DNA of 64,000 nucleotides from Gammaproteobacteria bacterium (GCA_021773565.1 JAJFJZ010000020.1:124001-188000), one strand, 5' to 3'; counted from the first letter of the stretch, positions 24,841 through 35,736 are shown. The notes: generated by a model from the sequence alone, not told the origin. Made by a program: numbers and translations.

Positions 24841-25848
24841 CTAAAACTTGTAACCCACCCCTACTTTATAGGTCAGATCACTCTTTTTCTGGCCGGGAGC
24901 TGGCTCTGTTTCATACACCAGATCCACTTGAAACAAGGCGTCCAGATGAGAATTCACCGCATAACGCACTCCGGTATCAGCTGATATAACCTCTCCTTTG
25001 CCGGAGCCAAGTATTTTCAGAATTTGATGATTGTGAAATGCTTGCACACGCTTGCCAAGCAGAAAGCGTTTGTAGGCAAGCGACCAACGCACAGCCGGAT
25101 TGGTTTCAGTCTCAGCGCCAAGATCTTCGTAAACTGCGCTCACGCCAAGATCAGCCGATAGCGCGCCCAGGGAGTTATCCCAAAACTGGTAACCCGCGCC
25201 ACCGCCTGCTGTAATTCGTCCGTCCACTTCTTTTATAGGGTCTGCAAAGTACTCACCATTGCCGGATAAATACCAGTGCTCACTCATAAAACGCTTGTAT
25301 GCGTAATCGATGTCGGCCTGATCTTTTGTGGTAACGTTTTCGCTCTCTTCACGATCCCATTTCAGCGATACGGCATGTTCTGAAAACTCTTTTTTCAGCG
25401 TGCTGCTCGCAGCTATGCCAAAAACAAAAGAATCGGTGTTTCCAGAAGAAAGATTAGCATTGATATCAAGCCTGCTCGACCAATCACGCTCGGATGCAGT
25501 ATTACTTAACAGGTTTTCATTAAGCTGTACTATAGCGCCGGCCTCAATCGCAGTAGCACCGGTAGCAGACACCACGCTTAATACTTCATCGTCAAAAGAC
25601 AAGTTACCCTTCATCAAACTTTTAGAGTTCAGACGAACATCATAGGCTTTTTCGGTATCCATACCTGATACTGCTTTCATGGAGACTCGCAGGCTACCTG
25701 CATATTCAGTGTCAAAAACCAGAGTTCCTCCCGAAACGCTGTTCAGCGTTCCACTGATGCGGTCGCCGTTCTTCATGTACAAGGTGTCCGCACACAGGGG
25801 TGCCTGGCACAGCAACAATGCCAGGCCAATATATATTCCGTACTTCAT
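24841..25848 (-). CDS. DUF481 family outer-membrane protein (YdiY-like)
   Basis: 335 residues from ATG 25848, which has AAGGA upstream; a longer in-frame start at 25887 was rejected. Signal peptide: MKYGIYIGLALLLCQAPLCA. Then a short beta-rich domain (DTLYMKNGDRISGTLNSVSGG, residues about 22-85), followed by the DUF481 barrel-like region beginning WSSRLDINANLSSGNTDSF and ending in an aromatic-terminated strand, YKVGVGYKF, as expected for BAM substrates. Family is described as salt-induced outer-membrane proteins; the precise function is unknown. Separate transcription unit or distal part of the upstream cluster at 25903-28081. Confidence 0.85.
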   Translation of the reverse strand: MKYGIYIGLALLLCQAPLCADTLYMKNGDRISGTLNSVSGGTLVFDTEYAGSLRVSMKAVSGMDTEKAYDVRLNSKSLMKGNLSFDDEVLSVVSATGATAIEAGAIVQLNENLLSNTASERDWSSRLDINANLSSGNTDSFVFGIAASSTLKKEFSEHAVSLKWDREESENVTTKDQADIDYAYKRFMSEHWYLSGNGEYFADPIKEVDGRITAGGGAGYQFWDNSLGALSADLGVSAVYEDLGAETETNPAVRWSLAYKRFLLGKRVQAFHNHQILKILGSGKGEVISADTGVRYAVNSHLDALFQVDLVYETEPAPGQKKSDLTYKVGVGYKF

Positions 25849-25902
25849 GGTTGTCCTTCCGTTCCTAAAGCTGCTCATAGCTACCAAAAGCTACTTTCGA
25901 TT

Positions 25903-26802
25903 TTAAATTTCTTGCTGTCGCGACAACAAAGATTGTCCTACATGGTGTCGGGCAAAATAATTTGCCGTTCTTCCATTGCGCACACCACGCGCCAGCGCCC
26001 ATTGTAACGCAGCTTTTCTGGTTTCTTCATTCCATTCAACAATAATGTCAAAATTATTGCTGTAGTGTCCCAGCCAGTGTTGCACGACATCAAGATATGC
26101 ATCCTGCTTAAAAGGATAAAACGACATCCAGACGCCGAAGCGATCAGAAAGAGAAATCTTTTCTTCTATGGCCTCACCCGGATGCAATTCACCGTCCTTA
26201 ACGCTCGCTTCCAGATTATCCGACATGTACTCAGGCAACAGATGCCGCCTGTTGGAGGTAGCATAAATCAGTGTGTTTTCAGAAGAAGTAAATATCGAGC
26301 CTTCGAGCACACTTTTAAGCTCCTTGTAGGAGGCATCATCCGACTCAAAGGACATATCATCACAAAACAGGATAAAACGATAATCAAGATCCCGCACCTG
26401 ATCCACTATATCGGCAAGCCCTGCCAGGGCACTTTTGTCTACCTCAACCAGGCGCAGATTTTGAGGTGCATACTTATTTAGTAGGGCATGAATGACCGAA
26501 GATTTTCCGGTACCCCTGGCGCCGGACAACAAGACATTGTTGGCGGGATAGCCGGAAACAAACTGCAGGGTATTCTGATCCAGGGCGTGTTTTTGCTTGT
26601 CAATCCACAACAGGTCATCAAGCGTAATTGGGTCCACATCCCTGTAGGGTTTAAAGTTGCCACCCAGAACATCAGAACGCCATACCGCTGCCCTGTCCTG
26701 CGCCCAGTCAATTTTGTTGGCGGGTGCCTGGTGTTCGATTCTCAACAGCAATCCAAGTGCTGCATCAATAAGCTGGCGCAGCGCAGTATTTTTCTTTTTC
26801 AT
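25903..26802 (-). CDS. DUF815 family AAA-type ATPase
   Basis: 299 residues. Walker A GARGTGKSS (94-102), Walker B-like FILFCDDMSF (143-152), sensor-like IYATSNRRHLLPEY, and LSDRFGVWMSFYPF mark the DUF815 family of predicted ATPases, found widely in proteobacteria with no established role. The N-terminal part contains VLGGNFKPYRDVDPITLDDLLWID, typical of the family. Its start overlaps the preceding glycerophosphodiesterase gene by 4 bases, so the two are translationally coupled. Confidence 0.85.
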   Translation of the reverse strand: MKKKNTALRQLIDAALGLLLRIEHQAPANKIDWAQDRAAVWRSDVLGGNFKPYRDVDPITLDDLLWIDKQKHALDQNTLQFVSGYPANNVLLSGARGTGKSSVIHALLNKYAPQNLRLVEVDKSALAGLADIVDQVRDLDYRFILFCDDMSFESDDASYKELKSVLEGSIFTSSENTLIYATSNRRHLLPEYMSDNLEASVKDGELHPGEAIEEKISLSDRFGVWMSFYPFKQDAYLDVVQHWLGHYSNNFDIIVEWNEETRKAALQWALARGVRNGRTANYFARHHVGQSLLSRQQEI

Positions 26803-27692
26803 TCACCTGCCCGCAGCTTGTCCATTAAAGCCAGAAGCCTGTCCGGATAGTCTGTAATTATCCCGCTCACTCCAGCATCAAGTAAGCCTTGCATGGTGCC
26901 CACCTCATTTATGGTCCACGCTTCTACATGCATTCCACGCGACCTCGCTCCTTCGACAAATTTTTTATCAATGAGCTCGTATCCTTCAAAATGCGTGGGA
27001 ACCTGAAATGCATTACTCACCGCCTGATACAAACGAAGAAGCCCGGTGTAGTGGAATGCGAGAAACCAGGTAATTTCATCTGCATAGGAACTGGTAGCAA
27101 CTGTAGGGCAGCGTTGCCTGAAATCCAGAATTGTTTCCCCATCGGTTGATGCGACGAGTGTTTGGTCCAGTACATCGTGGTCTGTGAGCATGGTGCACAA
27201 ATCCAGCACAATGGAAGGCTGAAACTGCTTTATTTCTATGACATATCGGGTATCGGGAAAACTTTGCAGTACTTCGGACAACAGGGGAATCTGTACTCCG
27301 GAGTTCCGGAAAGGGCGTTCATCCGAGCGTTTGTAAGGCCAGTGATAGGCTGCATCAAGGGATTTAAGTTCCATCAGAGTGAGTCTGCTGACGCTACCGC
27401 TTCCATTGGTGGTGCGGTCCACGGTGGTATCGTGTATCAGCACCAACTGTCCGTCCAGGCTGGCATGCACGTCCATTTCAAGAACATCAACACCCAGTTG
27501 CATGGCGTTGGTAAAGGCACTCATCGTATTACCCGGGCGCAGACCATCGCCGCCCTGATGTGCTATCACGTAGGGCAGCGTCCCGGAATAGTAGGCCACA
27601 GGAGACACCGGTGTCACCATTGCCAGACGGACACCCACAACAAGCACACAGATGAGCAACAAGCCTGTCCATAAACCACGTCTGGTCTTCAT
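26799..27692 (-). CDS. Glycerophosphodiester phosphodiesterase family protein
   Basis: 297 residues, with an N-terminal hydrophobic segment (about 8-25) that acts as signal anchor. GDPD TIM-barrel motifs: YVIAHQGGDGLRPGNTMSAF (catalytic His; note HQGG in place of the common HRG), VLEMDVHASLDGQLVLIHD (metal-binding Glu/Asp and second His), TTNGSG, YVIEIKQFQPS, and C-terminal VEAWTINEVGTMQGLLDAGVSGIITDYPD. Should hydrolyse glycerophosphodiesters from phospholipid turnover, probably in the periplasm. Overlaps both neighbours by 4 bases. Confidence 0.88.
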   Translation of the reverse strand: MKTRRGLWTGLLLICVLVVGVRLAMVTPVSPVAYYSGTLPYVIAHQGGDGLRPGNTMSAFTNAMQLGVDVLEMDVHASLDGQLVLIHDTTVDRTTNGSGSVSRLTLMELKSLDAAYHWPYKRSDERPFRNSGVQIPLLSEVLQSFPDTRYVIEIKQFQPSIVLDLCTMLTDHDVLDQTLVASTDGETILDFRQRCPTVATSSYADEITWFLAFHYTGLLRLYQAVSNAFQVPTHFEGYELIDKKFVEGARSRGMHVEAWTINEVGTMQGLLDAGVSGIITDYPDRLLALMDKLRAGE

Positions 27693-28081
27693 TTTTTAAA
27701 TCGCATTTCAACCACGTTGTCATTGGCCTGTTTTTTTATATAAATGCGTTGTGTCCCATCTGGTCGATACAAACCAATTTTACCGTCCTCAATCAGGCTT
27801 AGCTCAAGAGGGAAGCCACCGGCTACGCGCTCAAGCGTTAAGGTATGACCATCAAGGTGCCACCCGCCGTCAATAACATCATCTCCTTCATACTCTACGT
27901 AACGGCCTTGATGACTGTTGCCAGTAAACTCCAAACGCGTTGTTACATTATCCTGAAGACGGCACACCCAGGTACCGGGCAGGGCCAGCCTGATCAGCCA
28001 GCGTTCCCGTTGCACACGAGTATTCTTTACCCAATACCAGGCAACAAAAAAAACTACGACTACTAATAGAAGGGAACTCAT
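27689..28081 (-). CDS. Small membrane-anchored protein of unknown function
   Basis: Not recognised. From ATG 28081 it is 130 residues: an N-terminal transmembrane segment (MSSLLLVVVVFFVAWYWVKN), then a soluble beta-rich domain with GTWVCRLQDNVTTRLEF, EGDDVIDGGWHLDGHTLTLE and GFPLELSLIEDGKIGLY, reminiscent of small lipocalin-like or extracytoplasmic sensor domains. A longer frame up to 28198 would run into the divergent gene region. It overlaps the glycerophosphodiesterase gene by 4 bases and is the first gene of that cluster. Confidence 0.6.
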   Translation of the reverse strand: MSSLLLVVVVFFVAWYWVKNTRVQRERWLIRLALPGTWVCRLQDNVTTRLEFTGNSHQGRYVEYEGDDVIDGGWHLDGHTLTLERVAGGFPLELSLIEDGKIGLYRPDGTQRIYIKKQANDNVVEMRFKK

Positions 28082-28175
28082 AATTACTGGCCAACGGTTT
28101 CTGTATTGAGTTTGCCATAATCGTTCACATAAGCGAACATTTGTGGTCCATTCCACTATCCCGCTTAGGTTAAAC

Positions 28176-29075
28176 ATGCAATTCAGTTTCTGGCCCAATT
28201 CAAATCAAAATCTGGAAGATCTGTTCACACTTGCCGAACACGTAGAAAATACCGGCTGGTCCGGAATCTGGTACGCAGATCACTTTATGCCTAACCAGGA
28301 GGACAGCAGTGGCCCGACACACGAAGCCTTTACCGTGCTGGGGGCACTGGCGATGCGCACCTCGCGTCTGCGTATTGGTTCCCTCGTTGCCGGTAATACC
28401 TACCGGCACCCTGCAGTGGTGGCCAAGATGGCAGCGACCATTGATCAGTTGTCCAATGGCCGTATGGTTTTGGGAATAGGTTCTGCCTGGCAGGAAAATG
28501 AGCACCGTCAATACGGCATACCATTTCACGATATACCGGGCCGTCTGGCACGTCTAAATGAAGCATGTGCCGTTATTACCAGCCTGTTCACGCAGCAAAC
28601 GAGTGATTTCGACGGGGAATTTTACCAACTCAAAGGTGCTAGTCTGGCCCCCAAACCCGTGCAGACGCCCCTGCCCCTGCTCATTGGTGGTGGAGGAGAG
28701 AAAGTAACCCTGAAAATAGCAGCCCAATTTGCCAACGAGTGGAATGTCTGGGGTGATCCTCACCGCCTTCGCCAGAAAATGCAGGTACTGGATGCCCACT
28801 GTGAACGCATTGGTCGTGACCCGGCAGATATTCGGCGAAGCGCACAGGCATTATTGTTTATGTCGGAAGATGAAAACCAGTTAAAAAAATATCGCAGTCT
28901 CGAACTTCCCATGCCAGGTATCATCGGCAATCCGGCACAGGTAACAGAGATTGTGGCGGATTATGCCAATGCCGGTGTAGATGAGCTTATTATCCCGGAT
29001 TTCAATCTGGGTGGTGTTCAAAATACCATTGATACAACTGACAGTTTCAGGGAACAGGTAATCGCGAATGTCTGA
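28176..29075 (+). CDS. Luciferase-like (LLM) flavin/F420-type oxidoreductase
   Basis: 299 residues from ATG 28176 (MQFSFWPN); a GTG at 28143 is a less likely start. Bacterial-luciferase-like TIM barrel: LAEHVENTGWSGIWYADHF, LGALAMRTSRLRIGSLVAGNTYRHPAVVAKMAATIDQLSNGR, VLGIGSAWQENEHRQYG, PLLIGGGGEKVTLKIAAQFANEWN and a C-terminal IGNPAQVTEIVADYANAGVDELIIPDF. It belongs to the group annotated as F420-dependent, but in proteobacteria cofactor could be FMN. Substrate unknown. Overlaps the Nudix gene by 8 bases. Confidence 0.84.
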   Translation: MQFSFWPNSNQNLEDLFTLAEHVENTGWSGIWYADHFMPNQEDSSGPTHEAFTVLGALAMRTSRLRIGSLVAGNTYRHPAVVAKMAATIDQLSNGRMVLGIGSAWQENEHRQYGIPFHDIPGRLARLNEACAVITSLFTQQTSDFDGEFYQLKGASLAPKPVQTPLPLLIGGGGEKVTLKIAAQFANEWNVWGDPHRLRQKMQVLDAHCERIGRDPADIRRSAQALLFMSEDENQLKKYRSLELPMPGIIGNPAQVTEIVADYANAGVDELIIPDFNLGGVQNTIDTTDSFREQVIANV

Positions 29076-29856
29076 TGCAAAAAAACCGGTCGCCACACCT
29101 GTTCCAGCGGCAACTATTTTATTGATCCGGGATGGAAGGACGAGCCTTGAAGTGTTTATGGTGGTGCGCCACCATCAGATCGATTTTGCCTCTGGCGCCC
29201 TGGTATTTCCGGGCGGCAAAGTGGATGCTCAGGATACCAACGAGGAATGGCAGGCTTACCTGCCCTCAACAGACGATACTACTATGGATGTGATTAGCAT
29301 TGCCGCCATACGGGAATCCTTTGAAGAATGTGGTGTTCTACTTGCCAGAGGTGCGGATTCCAGGCTGGTGAGCGCGGAGCTGCTTACCAGCCTGGATAAA
29401 GATCGCGATCGACTAAATGCAAAAGAAATCCAGTTCATTAGCCTCTTTAAAGACCACGGCCTTACGCTTGCCAGTGACCATTTGGTGCCTTTCGCCCACT
29501 GGATAACCCCACCCATGATGCCCAAGCGATTTGATACACACTTTTTTCTTGCTGCAACCCCTGAGGACCATGCCCTGCTGCACGATGGGTATGAGTCGGT
29601 AGATTCGGTGTGGATTAATCCGGCCAGCGCTTTACAGGAAGCAGCCGATGGCAAACGAACGGTAATTTTTCCAACGCTTAGAAACCTGGAAAAACTCGCA
29701 CGTTTTCGCACTGTGGAAGAAGCCCTAAAAAATACCCGCGCCGAAACTATTGTTCCGGTCACGCCGTGGGTTGAGAAACGCGAAGGGGGTAATTACCTGT
29801 GCATTCCTGATAACGCCGGTTACGCCCACTGCGAAGAGCTTATGCCCCGAGGATGA
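29068..29856 (+). CDS. Nudix hydrolase with expanded Nudix box (NUDT19/RP2-like)
   Basis: 262 residues. The Nudix box is split: FPGGKVDAQD at residues 47-56, then the helix IRESFEECGVLL at 81-92, leaving about 18 more residues between GG and REx2EE than in the canonical GX5EX7REUXEEXGU. This is the arrangement of the NUDT19/RP2 subfamily, whose known members act on CoA derivatives. C-terminal half contains FAHWITPPMMPKRFDTHFFLAA, also typical of that group. Co-transcribed with the luciferase-like gene; convergent with nqrF. Confidence 0.85.
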   Translation: MSDAKKPVATPVPAATILLIRDGRTSLEVFMVVRHHQIDFASGALVFPGGKVDAQDTNEEWQAYLPSTDDTTMDVISIAAIRESFEECGVLLARGADSRLVSAELLTSLDKDRDRLNAKEIQFISLFKDHGLTLASDHLVPFAHWITPPMMPKRFDTHFFLAATPEDHALLHDGYESVDSVWINPASALQEAADGKRTVIFPTLRNLEKLARFRTVEEALKNTRAETIVPVTPWVEKREGGNYLCIPDNAGYAHCEELMPRG

Positions 29857-29872
29857 TTCAGGGAAACTCTGG

Positions 29873-31099
29873 TTAGTCGCCAAAGTCGTCCAGCAGAATA
29901 TTATCCGGCTCAACACCCAGGTCTTCGAGCATGCTCAAAACTGCAGCAACCATAGGCGGAGGGCCGCACAGGTAGTACTCGCAATCCTCGGGATTGGGAT
30001 GGTCCTTGAGGTAGTTGTCGTACACCACCTGATGAATAAATCCCTGGAGTCCTTCAAAATTGTCTTCCGGCATTGGATCGCTTAGCGCTACGTGCCATTC
30101 AAAATTATCAAACTCCCTGGCCAATGCGTCAAAATCTTCTGTATAGAACATTTCACGCAGGGAGCGCGCTCCGTACCAAAAGCTGAGTTTTGCGCTGCTA
30201 TTGTTGCGCTTTAGCTCATCAAACAATTGCGAGCGTAGCGGCGCCATGCCTGCACCACCGCCGATCCAGATTTTCTCGGCTGGTGTAGGTTTAACAAAAA
30301 ACTCGCCATAAGGGCCAAACACGGTAAGTTTGTCACCGGGTTTTAGATTAAATATGTAGGAAGACATTTTACCCGCTGGAAAATCTGTTCCCGGGGGTGG
30401 AGACGCCACTCTTATATTAAACTTGAGTATGCCCTTTTCTCCCGGATAATTTGCCATGGAATAGGCACGAATAGTTGGCTCATCTACCTTGCTGTAGTTA
30501 CCAAACACATTAAAGCGATCCCAATCCCCATGGTACTCATCTTCAACATCAATCTCGCTGTACTTCATGTTGTAGGGAGGAATTTCCAGCTGTACGAAAC
30601 CACCTGCCTTAAAATCCACTTCCTCCCCTTCCGGTAACTTCAGGTAGAGCTCCTTAATAAAGGTCGCGACATTATGGTTGGAAACCACTTCGCACTCCCA
30701 GCGCTTCACGCCAAAGGCATCTTCAGGAATAACAATCTGGATGTCCTGCTTTACTGCCACCTGACAGGACAAACGCCAGTTGTCCCTTATTTCCCCTCTG
30801 GTGAAATGTCCTTCTTCTGTCGAAAGAATTGAACCACCACCCTCGGTGATCTGGCAACGACACTGCCCACAGGTTCCCCCGCCGCCGCAGGCACTGGAAA
30901 GAAAAATACCTTCGCCAGCGAGTAGGCCCAGCAACTTTCCACCGGCGTGGGTTTTCAGCGTTTTTTCAGGGTCTCCATTAATACCAATTACAACGTCACC
31001 CGAAGCAACCAGTCGCGAGCGTGCAAACAGGATAATCATCACCAGAAACAGCACGGTTCCGGTGAACATTACTACACCTAACAAAATAGTGGTGTTCAT
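29873..31099 (-). CDS. nqrF: Na+-translocating NADH:quinone reductase subunit F
   Basis: NADH-oxidising subunit: one N-terminal membrane helix (about 5-26), a [2Fe-2S] domain with Cys71, Cys77, Cys80 and Cys112 ([19 protein letters not shown]), then an FNR-like FAD/NADH module ([62 protein letters not shown]-terminal DDFGD). Start ATG 31099 overlaps the nqrE stop by 4 bases and gives 408 residues, the normal length. Last gene of the nqr operon; no apbE or nqrM follows. Confidence 0.97.
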   Translation of the reverse strand: MNTTILLGVVMFTGTVLFLVMIILFARSRLVASGDVVIGINGDPEKTLKTHAGGKLLGLLAGEGIFLSSACGGGGTCGQCRCQITEGGGSILSTEEGHFTRGEIRDNWRLSCQVAVKQDIQIVIPEDAFGVKRWECEVVSNHNVATFIKELYLKLPEGEEVDFKAGGFVQLEIPPYNMKYSEIDVEDEYHGDWDRFNVFGNYSKVDEPTIRAYSMANYPGEKGILKFNIRVASPPPGTDFPAGKMSSYIFNLKPGDKLTVFGPYGEFFVKPTPAEKIWIGGGAGMAPLRSQLFDELKRNNSSAKLSFWYGARSLREMFYTEDFDALAREFDNFEWHVALSDPMPEDNFEGLQGFIHQVVYDNYLKDHPNPEDCEYYLCGPPPMVAAVLSMLEDLGVEPDNILLDDFGD

Positions 31100-31704
31100 A
31101 AATCTATGCCGCCAAAAGACATGAAGCACAGAGACAGCAATCCAACAGTGATAAACGTAATACCGAGGCCCCGCAGGCCTTCCGGAACATCGCTATACTT
31201 CAGTTTCTCCCTGACACCGGCTAATGCTGTAATTGCCAGCGCCCAACCAACGCCCGCACCCAGCCCAAAAACCATACTCTCACCAAAGGTCTGGTCTCGT
31301 TCCGCCATGAAAAGTACCGCCCCAAGGATGGCGCAGTTAACGGTTATCAGAGGTAGAAAAATGCCAAGCGCGTTGTAAAGAAATGGAAAGTATCGATCGA
31401 GAATCATTTCCAGTATTTGCACAACGGCTGCAATCACACCGATGTAAGTTAGATAACCAAGAAAACTGAGGTCCACTGCAGGAAAGCCTGCCCATGTAAG
31501 CGCACCTTCGCGAAGAAAATTTGTCAGTATCAGGTTATTAATTGGCACGGTAAGGCCAAGCACGACCACGACTGCAATTCCAAGACCAAAGGCCGTTTCA
31601 ATTTTTTTGGAAATAGCTATAAAAGTGCACATGCCCAGAAAAAACGTCAATGCCATATTTTCAACAAATATTGCCTTAACAAAAATACCCAGAAAATGCT
31701 CCAT
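31096..31704 (-). CDS. nqrE: Na+-translocating NADH:quinone reductase subunit E
   Basis: 202-residue polytopic membrane protein, six predicted helices. The paired half-repeat motif with Cys residues near the membrane centre is present: [17 protein letters not shown] in the first half and [17 protein letters not shown] in the second. With NqrD it forms the intramembrane iron-sulfur site. Directly follows nqrD with no spacer and overlaps nqrF by 4 bases. Confidence 0.97.
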   Translation of the reverse strand: MEHFLGIFVKAIFVENMALTFFLGMCTFIAISKKIETAFGLGIAVVVVLGLTVPINNLILTNFLREGALTWAGFPAVDLSFLGYLTYIGVIAAVVQILEMILDRYFPFLYNALGIFLPLITVNCAILGAVLFMAERDQTFGESMVFGLGAGVGWALAITALAGVREKLKYSDVPEGLRGLGITFITVGLLSLCFMSFGGIDL

Positions 31705-32367
31705 CTACACCGTCTCCATAAACTGGGCGCTATGGGTAATTTGATATTCAGGTTCTTCCACCTGTTCCGGTTTCCACGAACGCAGGGCCCAGATGATCAA
31801 ACCAATGATAAAAAATGCGCTGGGAGACAACAGCAACAAGCCATTGGTGTAATACCAGCCTCCGCTGGAAACCGAGGGTAGTACGGTATAGCCAAGCAGG
31901 GTTCCTGCACCAAGGGGTTCTCGTATAACTGCCACCGCGATCAGAAGCAGGCCGTACCCGAGGGCATTTCCCAGGCCGTCCAGGGCTGATCTCCAGGGTC
32001 CATTTTGCATGGCAAAAGCCTCTGCCCGGCCCAGCACGATACAGTTGGTAATGATAAGTCCAACAAAAACCGACATGCTTTTGCTTAAGTCGTATGCGAC
32101 CGCTTGTAGTATCTGGTCTACAACGATCACAAGTGATGCGATAATGGTCATTTGAACAATAATACGAATGTTTGCTGGAATTACATTTCTCAGTAAGGAT
32201 ATGAGCACATTGGATGCTATGGTTACCGCCATCACTGAAATACACATCACCAGTGTGGTTGACAATTTTATGGTTACTGCAAGTGCCGAGCAGATACCAA
32301 GCACCTGAAGCGTGATCGGGTTATTATCCAGTATTGGGTCCAGAAGAACTTCTCTAGCGGTACTCAT
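31705..32367 (-). CDS. nqrD: Na+-translocating NADH:quinone reductase subunit D
   Basis: 220-residue membrane subunit homologous to NqrE. Recognisable segments: [20 protein letters not shown] (membrane Cys), [42 protein letters not shown] (second membrane Cys) and [24 protein letters not shown]. The start overlaps the end of nqrC by 4 bases; the stop is adjacent to the nqrE start. Confidence 0.97.
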   Translation of the reverse strand: MSTAREVLLDPILDNNPITLQVLGICSALAVTIKLSTTLVMCISVMAVTIASNVLISLLRNVIPANIRIIVQMTIIASLVIVVDQILQAVAYDLSKSMSVFVGLIITNCIVLGRAEAFAMQNGPWRSALDGLGNALGYGLLLIAVAVIREPLGAGTLLGYTVLPSVSSGGWYYTNGLLLLSPSAFFIIGLIIWALRSWKPEQVEEPEYQITHSAQFMETV

Positions 32368-33182
32368 ACTCCGGACTCCCCCGACAGTTTTTTCAGATAC
32401 GGGCCAAAACCTCTGTCACCCAACCAGAAGCGCATCAGATTTTGTACACCACGAGAGGTAAGGCTGGCTCCTGAAAGCGCATCTACTTCAAATGCCGCTT
32501 GTTCCGGTGTGCTCGAACGCGTTTTTACCAGGGCAATGGCCGGCTGTCCGTCGGAATAGATTTTTACTCCAGGCCACAAAGCTTTCCATTCGGGGTTGTC
32601 TACCTCGCCCCCGAGTCCAGGCGTTTCTTTATGCGAATAAAAAGTTAGCCCATCTATTGTGTCAAAATCATTTGCTACCGCTACATATCCATACAAGGTA
32701 CCCCACAAACCGTAACCGCGAATGGGAAGTACCACTTTTTCGATGCCCTGCTCGCCTTCAAGGAGATAGACCAGCGCATATTTTTCCAGACGACGCAACG
32801 TCGCCGGGTCGCCGTCGTCAGACAATACCGTTGACATTGCGGGGTCTTTGGTGGATTTCAACTGGTCAAATTTCCCGGGATCAATTGCCCCGGAATATTC
32901 ACCTGTTTCAAGCTCAATCAGTTTTACCGAGAACTGTTCGAACAGCGCATTAACCTGTTCCGCTGGCTGTGCAGCAGCGCCCATTAATCCTGCAGCTCGC
33001 AATATGTTTTGCCGGATATCCAACTCCCTGTTTTCCAGCTGGGCCGGTTTTAGCGCTACCGCAGTTCCAGCAACAATAATGGAACACAGCAGGCACACAG
33101 TGATTGCCACTAGCAGGATGTTACCGATACTGTCCTTGTTGTAGCCCTTCTTGTCAGAATTAGAGCCTGCGGTATTAGGCAC
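32364..33182 (-). CDS. nqrC: Na+-translocating NADH:quinone reductase subunit C (covalent FMN)
   Basis: 272 residues from a GTG at 33182 that has AGGAG in good position and overlaps the nqrB stop by 8 bases; a further upstream start would give an unconserved extension. Single N-terminal helix ([24 protein letters not shown]), periplasmic FMN domain, and the flavinylation motif [10 protein letters not shown], where Thr242 should carry phosphoester-linked FMN. Other family segments: [13 protein letters not shown] and [23 protein letters not shown]. Confidence 0.96.
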   Translation of the reverse strand: MPNTAGSNSDKKGYNKDSIGNILLVAITVCLLCSIIVAGTAVALKPAQLENRELDIRQNILRAAGLMGAAAQPAEQVNALFEQFSVKLIELETGEYSGAIDPGKFDQLKSTKDPAMSTVLSDDGDPATLRRLEKYALVYLLEGEQGIEKVVLPIRGYGLWGTLYGYVAVANDFDTIDGLTFYSHKETPGLGGEVDNPEWKALWPGVKIYSDGQPAIALVKTRSSTPEQAAFEVDALSGASLTSRGVQNLMRFWLGDRGFGPYLKKLSGESGV

Positions 33183-34362
33183 GCGCCTTTCTCCTCTTGA
33201 TATTGGACTGCACGACAAAATGATCTATCAGTGGGGCAAACAGATTTCCGAACAAAATAGCCAGCATCATGCCTTCGGGAAAAGCCGGGTTTACTACACG
33301 AATCAGGCCGCACATTACACCTATCAACATTCCGTAAACCAGACGCCCATTATTTGTCATCGCAGCAGACACGGGGTCCGTTGCCATAAATACGGTACCA
33401 AAGGCAAAGCCGCCCAAAACCAGGTGCCATTCCAGTGGCATGCTGAACATGGGGTTTGTTGAATCAACAGCATTAAACAACAGGACAATTGAGCCCAGAC
33501 CAACCACACATCCCAGCATGATGCGCCATGATGCAATACGCGTGGCGATCAATATCACTGCGGCGATCAATATGGCGAGTGTTGAAGTTTCTCCAAATGA
33601 TCCAGGAATGTTGCCAATAAATGCCTGCATCCAGGTAACACCATAATCCTGTCCAAGCGCTGCGTTACCGAGGGGGGTTACCCGGGTAAAACCATCTACA
33701 GCAATCCATACCGAGTCACCGGACATTTGTGCCGGATAGGCAAAATACAAAAACGCCCTTCCTGTTAGGGCCGGATTGAGAAAGTTTTTACCAGTACCAC
33801 CAAAAACTTCCTTGCCGATGACCACTCCAAAAATGATGCCCAGAGCAGCCATCCACAAAGGTGTACCTGCCGGTAATGTGAGGGTGAACAATATACTTGT
33901 AACAAAAAAACCTTCGTTTATTTCATGGCCGCGTACTGATGCAAACCAGGCTTCAAAAAGTATGCCAGATGCAAATATCACAATATAAAGTGGAAAATAG
34001 TAGGCAAAACCATGCACTACACAATCCCATATGCTGGCAGGATTGTAGTTGGTTAGCGGGTCCAGAATCAGATAACGCCAGTTATCCACACTGGTTTGTC
34101 CCAGGGCCTGCATGGCCTCATTTGCGTGTAAACCGGCAAAGTAGGCTCCTGCGAATGCTGGAATAAACGCACAAAGCCACACCGTCATCATGATGCGTTT
34201 AAGGTTTAGCCCATCCCTGACGTGAGACGCATGCGCGGTTACAGTCGCAGGGGTGTAGAGTGCTGTGTCAATCGCCTCATAGACAGGGAAGAACGCCTCC
34301 AGGCGGCGACCTTTTTCAAAGTGTGGCGCAATGTCATCCAGAAACCGTCTTAGTTTCATCAT
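33175..34362 (-). CDS. nqrB: Na+-translocating NADH:quinone reductase subunit B (covalent FMN, riboflavin)
   Basis: 395 residues with about ten membrane segments, the Na+/quinone core of the pump. Family stretches: [87 protein letters not shown], the flavin-attachment region [10 protein letters not shown], and [20 protein letters not shown]. Start overlaps nqrA by 4 bases. The flavin attachment motif is somewhat divergent from the usual SGAT consensus, but a Thr is in place. Confidence 0.96.
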   Translation of the reverse strand: MMKLRRFLDDIAPHFEKGRRLEAFFPVYEAIDTALYTPATVTAHASHVRDGLNLKRIMMTVWLCAFIPAFAGAYFAGLHANEAMQALGQTSVDNWRYLILDPLTNYNPASIWDCVVHGFAYYFPLYIVIFASGILFEAWFASVRGHEINEGFFVTSILFTLTLPAGTPLWMAALGIIFGVVIGKEVFGGTGKNFLNPALTGRAFLYFAYPAQMSGDSVWIAVDGFTRVTPLGNAALGQDYGVTWMQAFIGNIPGSFGETSTLAILIAAVILIATRIASWRIMLGCVVGLGSIVLLFNAVDSTNPMFSMPLEWHLVLGGFAFGTVFMATDPVSAAMTNNGRLVYGMLIGVMCGLIRVVNPAFPEGMMLAILFGNLFAPLIDHFVVQSNIKRRKARA

Positions 34363-35708
34363 CCTTCCTTCTCGATAGTGTCAAGTACTTCTCTGAGTAC
34401 TGCACCATATTCATATTTTCCAGGACAGGCATAAGTGCACAGCGCAAGATCTTCCTCATCCAGTTCGAGACAACCCAGATCAATCGCCAAATCGAGATCT
34501 GCCGTAAGCAGGCTGCGCAGCAGTTGAGTGGCAAGAATATCCAGTGGCATTACTGCTTCATAGCTGCCAACGGGCACCATGGCTCGCGCGCTTCCATTGG
34601 TACTGGAAGTGAAGTCCATGCTGCCTTTGTTCAGCCAGCTCGAAACGAATACCGGCAAAACAGAATGCTGACGCATCCCGGGCGCAAGGTATCCAAAAAG
34701 CTTTCTTTCACCACCCTCCGGCAAAACACTTAGCTGTTGGTGATAGCGGCCTATATAGGCGTGTGATCCTTCAGCGCGAAAACCGGACAGCACCGAACCG
34801 GATATCACCCGGTAATCGCCACCATCCTTAAGTTCACTCGCAACAAGATCCATTGTGCTGGCACCCAGGCATGCGCGCAGCAAGCGCGGATCACGCACCC
34901 CCGGACCACCAAGCGCCAGAACGCGTTCACTATCAAGCTTGCCATGCTGGAACAGGCGGGAAATCGCAATCACATCCTGATAGTTGATACTCCACACCGT
35001 TTTGCCTGCGCCAACCGGATCCAGAAAATGAATATGGGTTCCCGCAAGTCCGGCTGGATGTGGCCCGCTAAATTGCTCGAATTGAAGATTCTCGGGGGCC
35101 TCACCTGCGGCATCTACAGAAAGCTGTTCATCGGTGCAGACATAGACCTTACCCTGGGTGAGTTTGGCCACTATTTTCAGACCCTGGGCAAAATGTTCTC
35201 CCGCATCCGCTATTACCACCGATGGATCCGCAGACAGGGGATTGGTATCAATGGCAGTAACAAACAGGGAATGTGGAACCGAGGCAGGTGCAGGAACCTT
35301 ACTAAAGGGACGGGTACGAAAACTGGTCCACAATCCGGACGCAAGAAGCTGTGAAACAACCTGCTCCCGTTCAAGCGTACCCAGCTGTTCAACGTTGTAG
35401 CTCGAAAAAGCGACTGCATCGTCACCCTGCACGTCAATCACAACGGATTCCAGTACGCGTTTTGCGCCGCGATTAATACTTTTTATGGTGCCGCTCGCAG
35501 GCGCTGTGAAGGTCACACCCGGATTTCGCTTATCAGAAAACAGCGGCTGCCCGAGCTTAACCCGATCCCCGGCAGCAACCAGCATGGTGGGTTTCATACC
35601 CACATAGTCGCTACCGAGCAGCGCCACAGATTTGATCCTTGCTCCGGATATCTGTTGCTTGGGATTTCCCGTAATCGGGAGATTTAGCCCCTGATAAATT
35701 TTTCTCAT
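34359..35708 (-). CDS. nqrA: Na+-translocating NADH:quinone reductase subunit A
   Basis: 449-residue cytoplasmic subunit. Opens with [16 protein letters not shown], as usual in the family, followed by [30 protein letters not shown] (lipoyl-like hairpin), [52 protein letters not shown] and C-terminal [25 protein letters not shown]. First gene of the nqrABCDEF operon, preceded by a good promoter at 35737-35765. Confidence 0.97.
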   Translation of the reverse strand: MRKIYQGLNLPITGNPKQQISGARIKSVALLGSDYVGMKPTMLVAAGDRVKLGQPLFSDKRNPGVTFTAPASGTIKSINRGAKRVLESVVIDVQGDDAVAFSSYNVEQLGTLEREQVVSQLLASGLWTSFRTRPFSKVPAPASVPHSLFVTAIDTNPLSADPSVVIADAGEHFAQGLKIVAKLTQGKVYVCTDEQLSVDAAGEAPENLQFEQFSGPHPAGLAGTHIHFLDPVGAGKTVWSINYQDVIAISRLFQHGKLDSERVLALGGPGVRDPRLLRACLGASTMDLVASELKDGGDYRVISGSVLSGFRAEGSHAYIGRYHQQLSVLPEGGERKLFGYLAPGMRQHSVLPVFVSSWLNKGSMDFTSSTNGSARAMVPVGSYEAVMPLDILATQLLRSLLTADLDLAIDLGCLELDEEDLALCTYACPGKYEYGAVLREVLDTIEKEG

Positions 35709-35736
35709 GAATTGCCAACAGTTTCAAGCCGCGGGC

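Noticed and set aside
28143-28175. GTG start for the luciferase-like protein
   Set aside because: The ATG at 28176 has better spacing to an AGG stretch and begins directly with the conserved MQFSFWPN segment.
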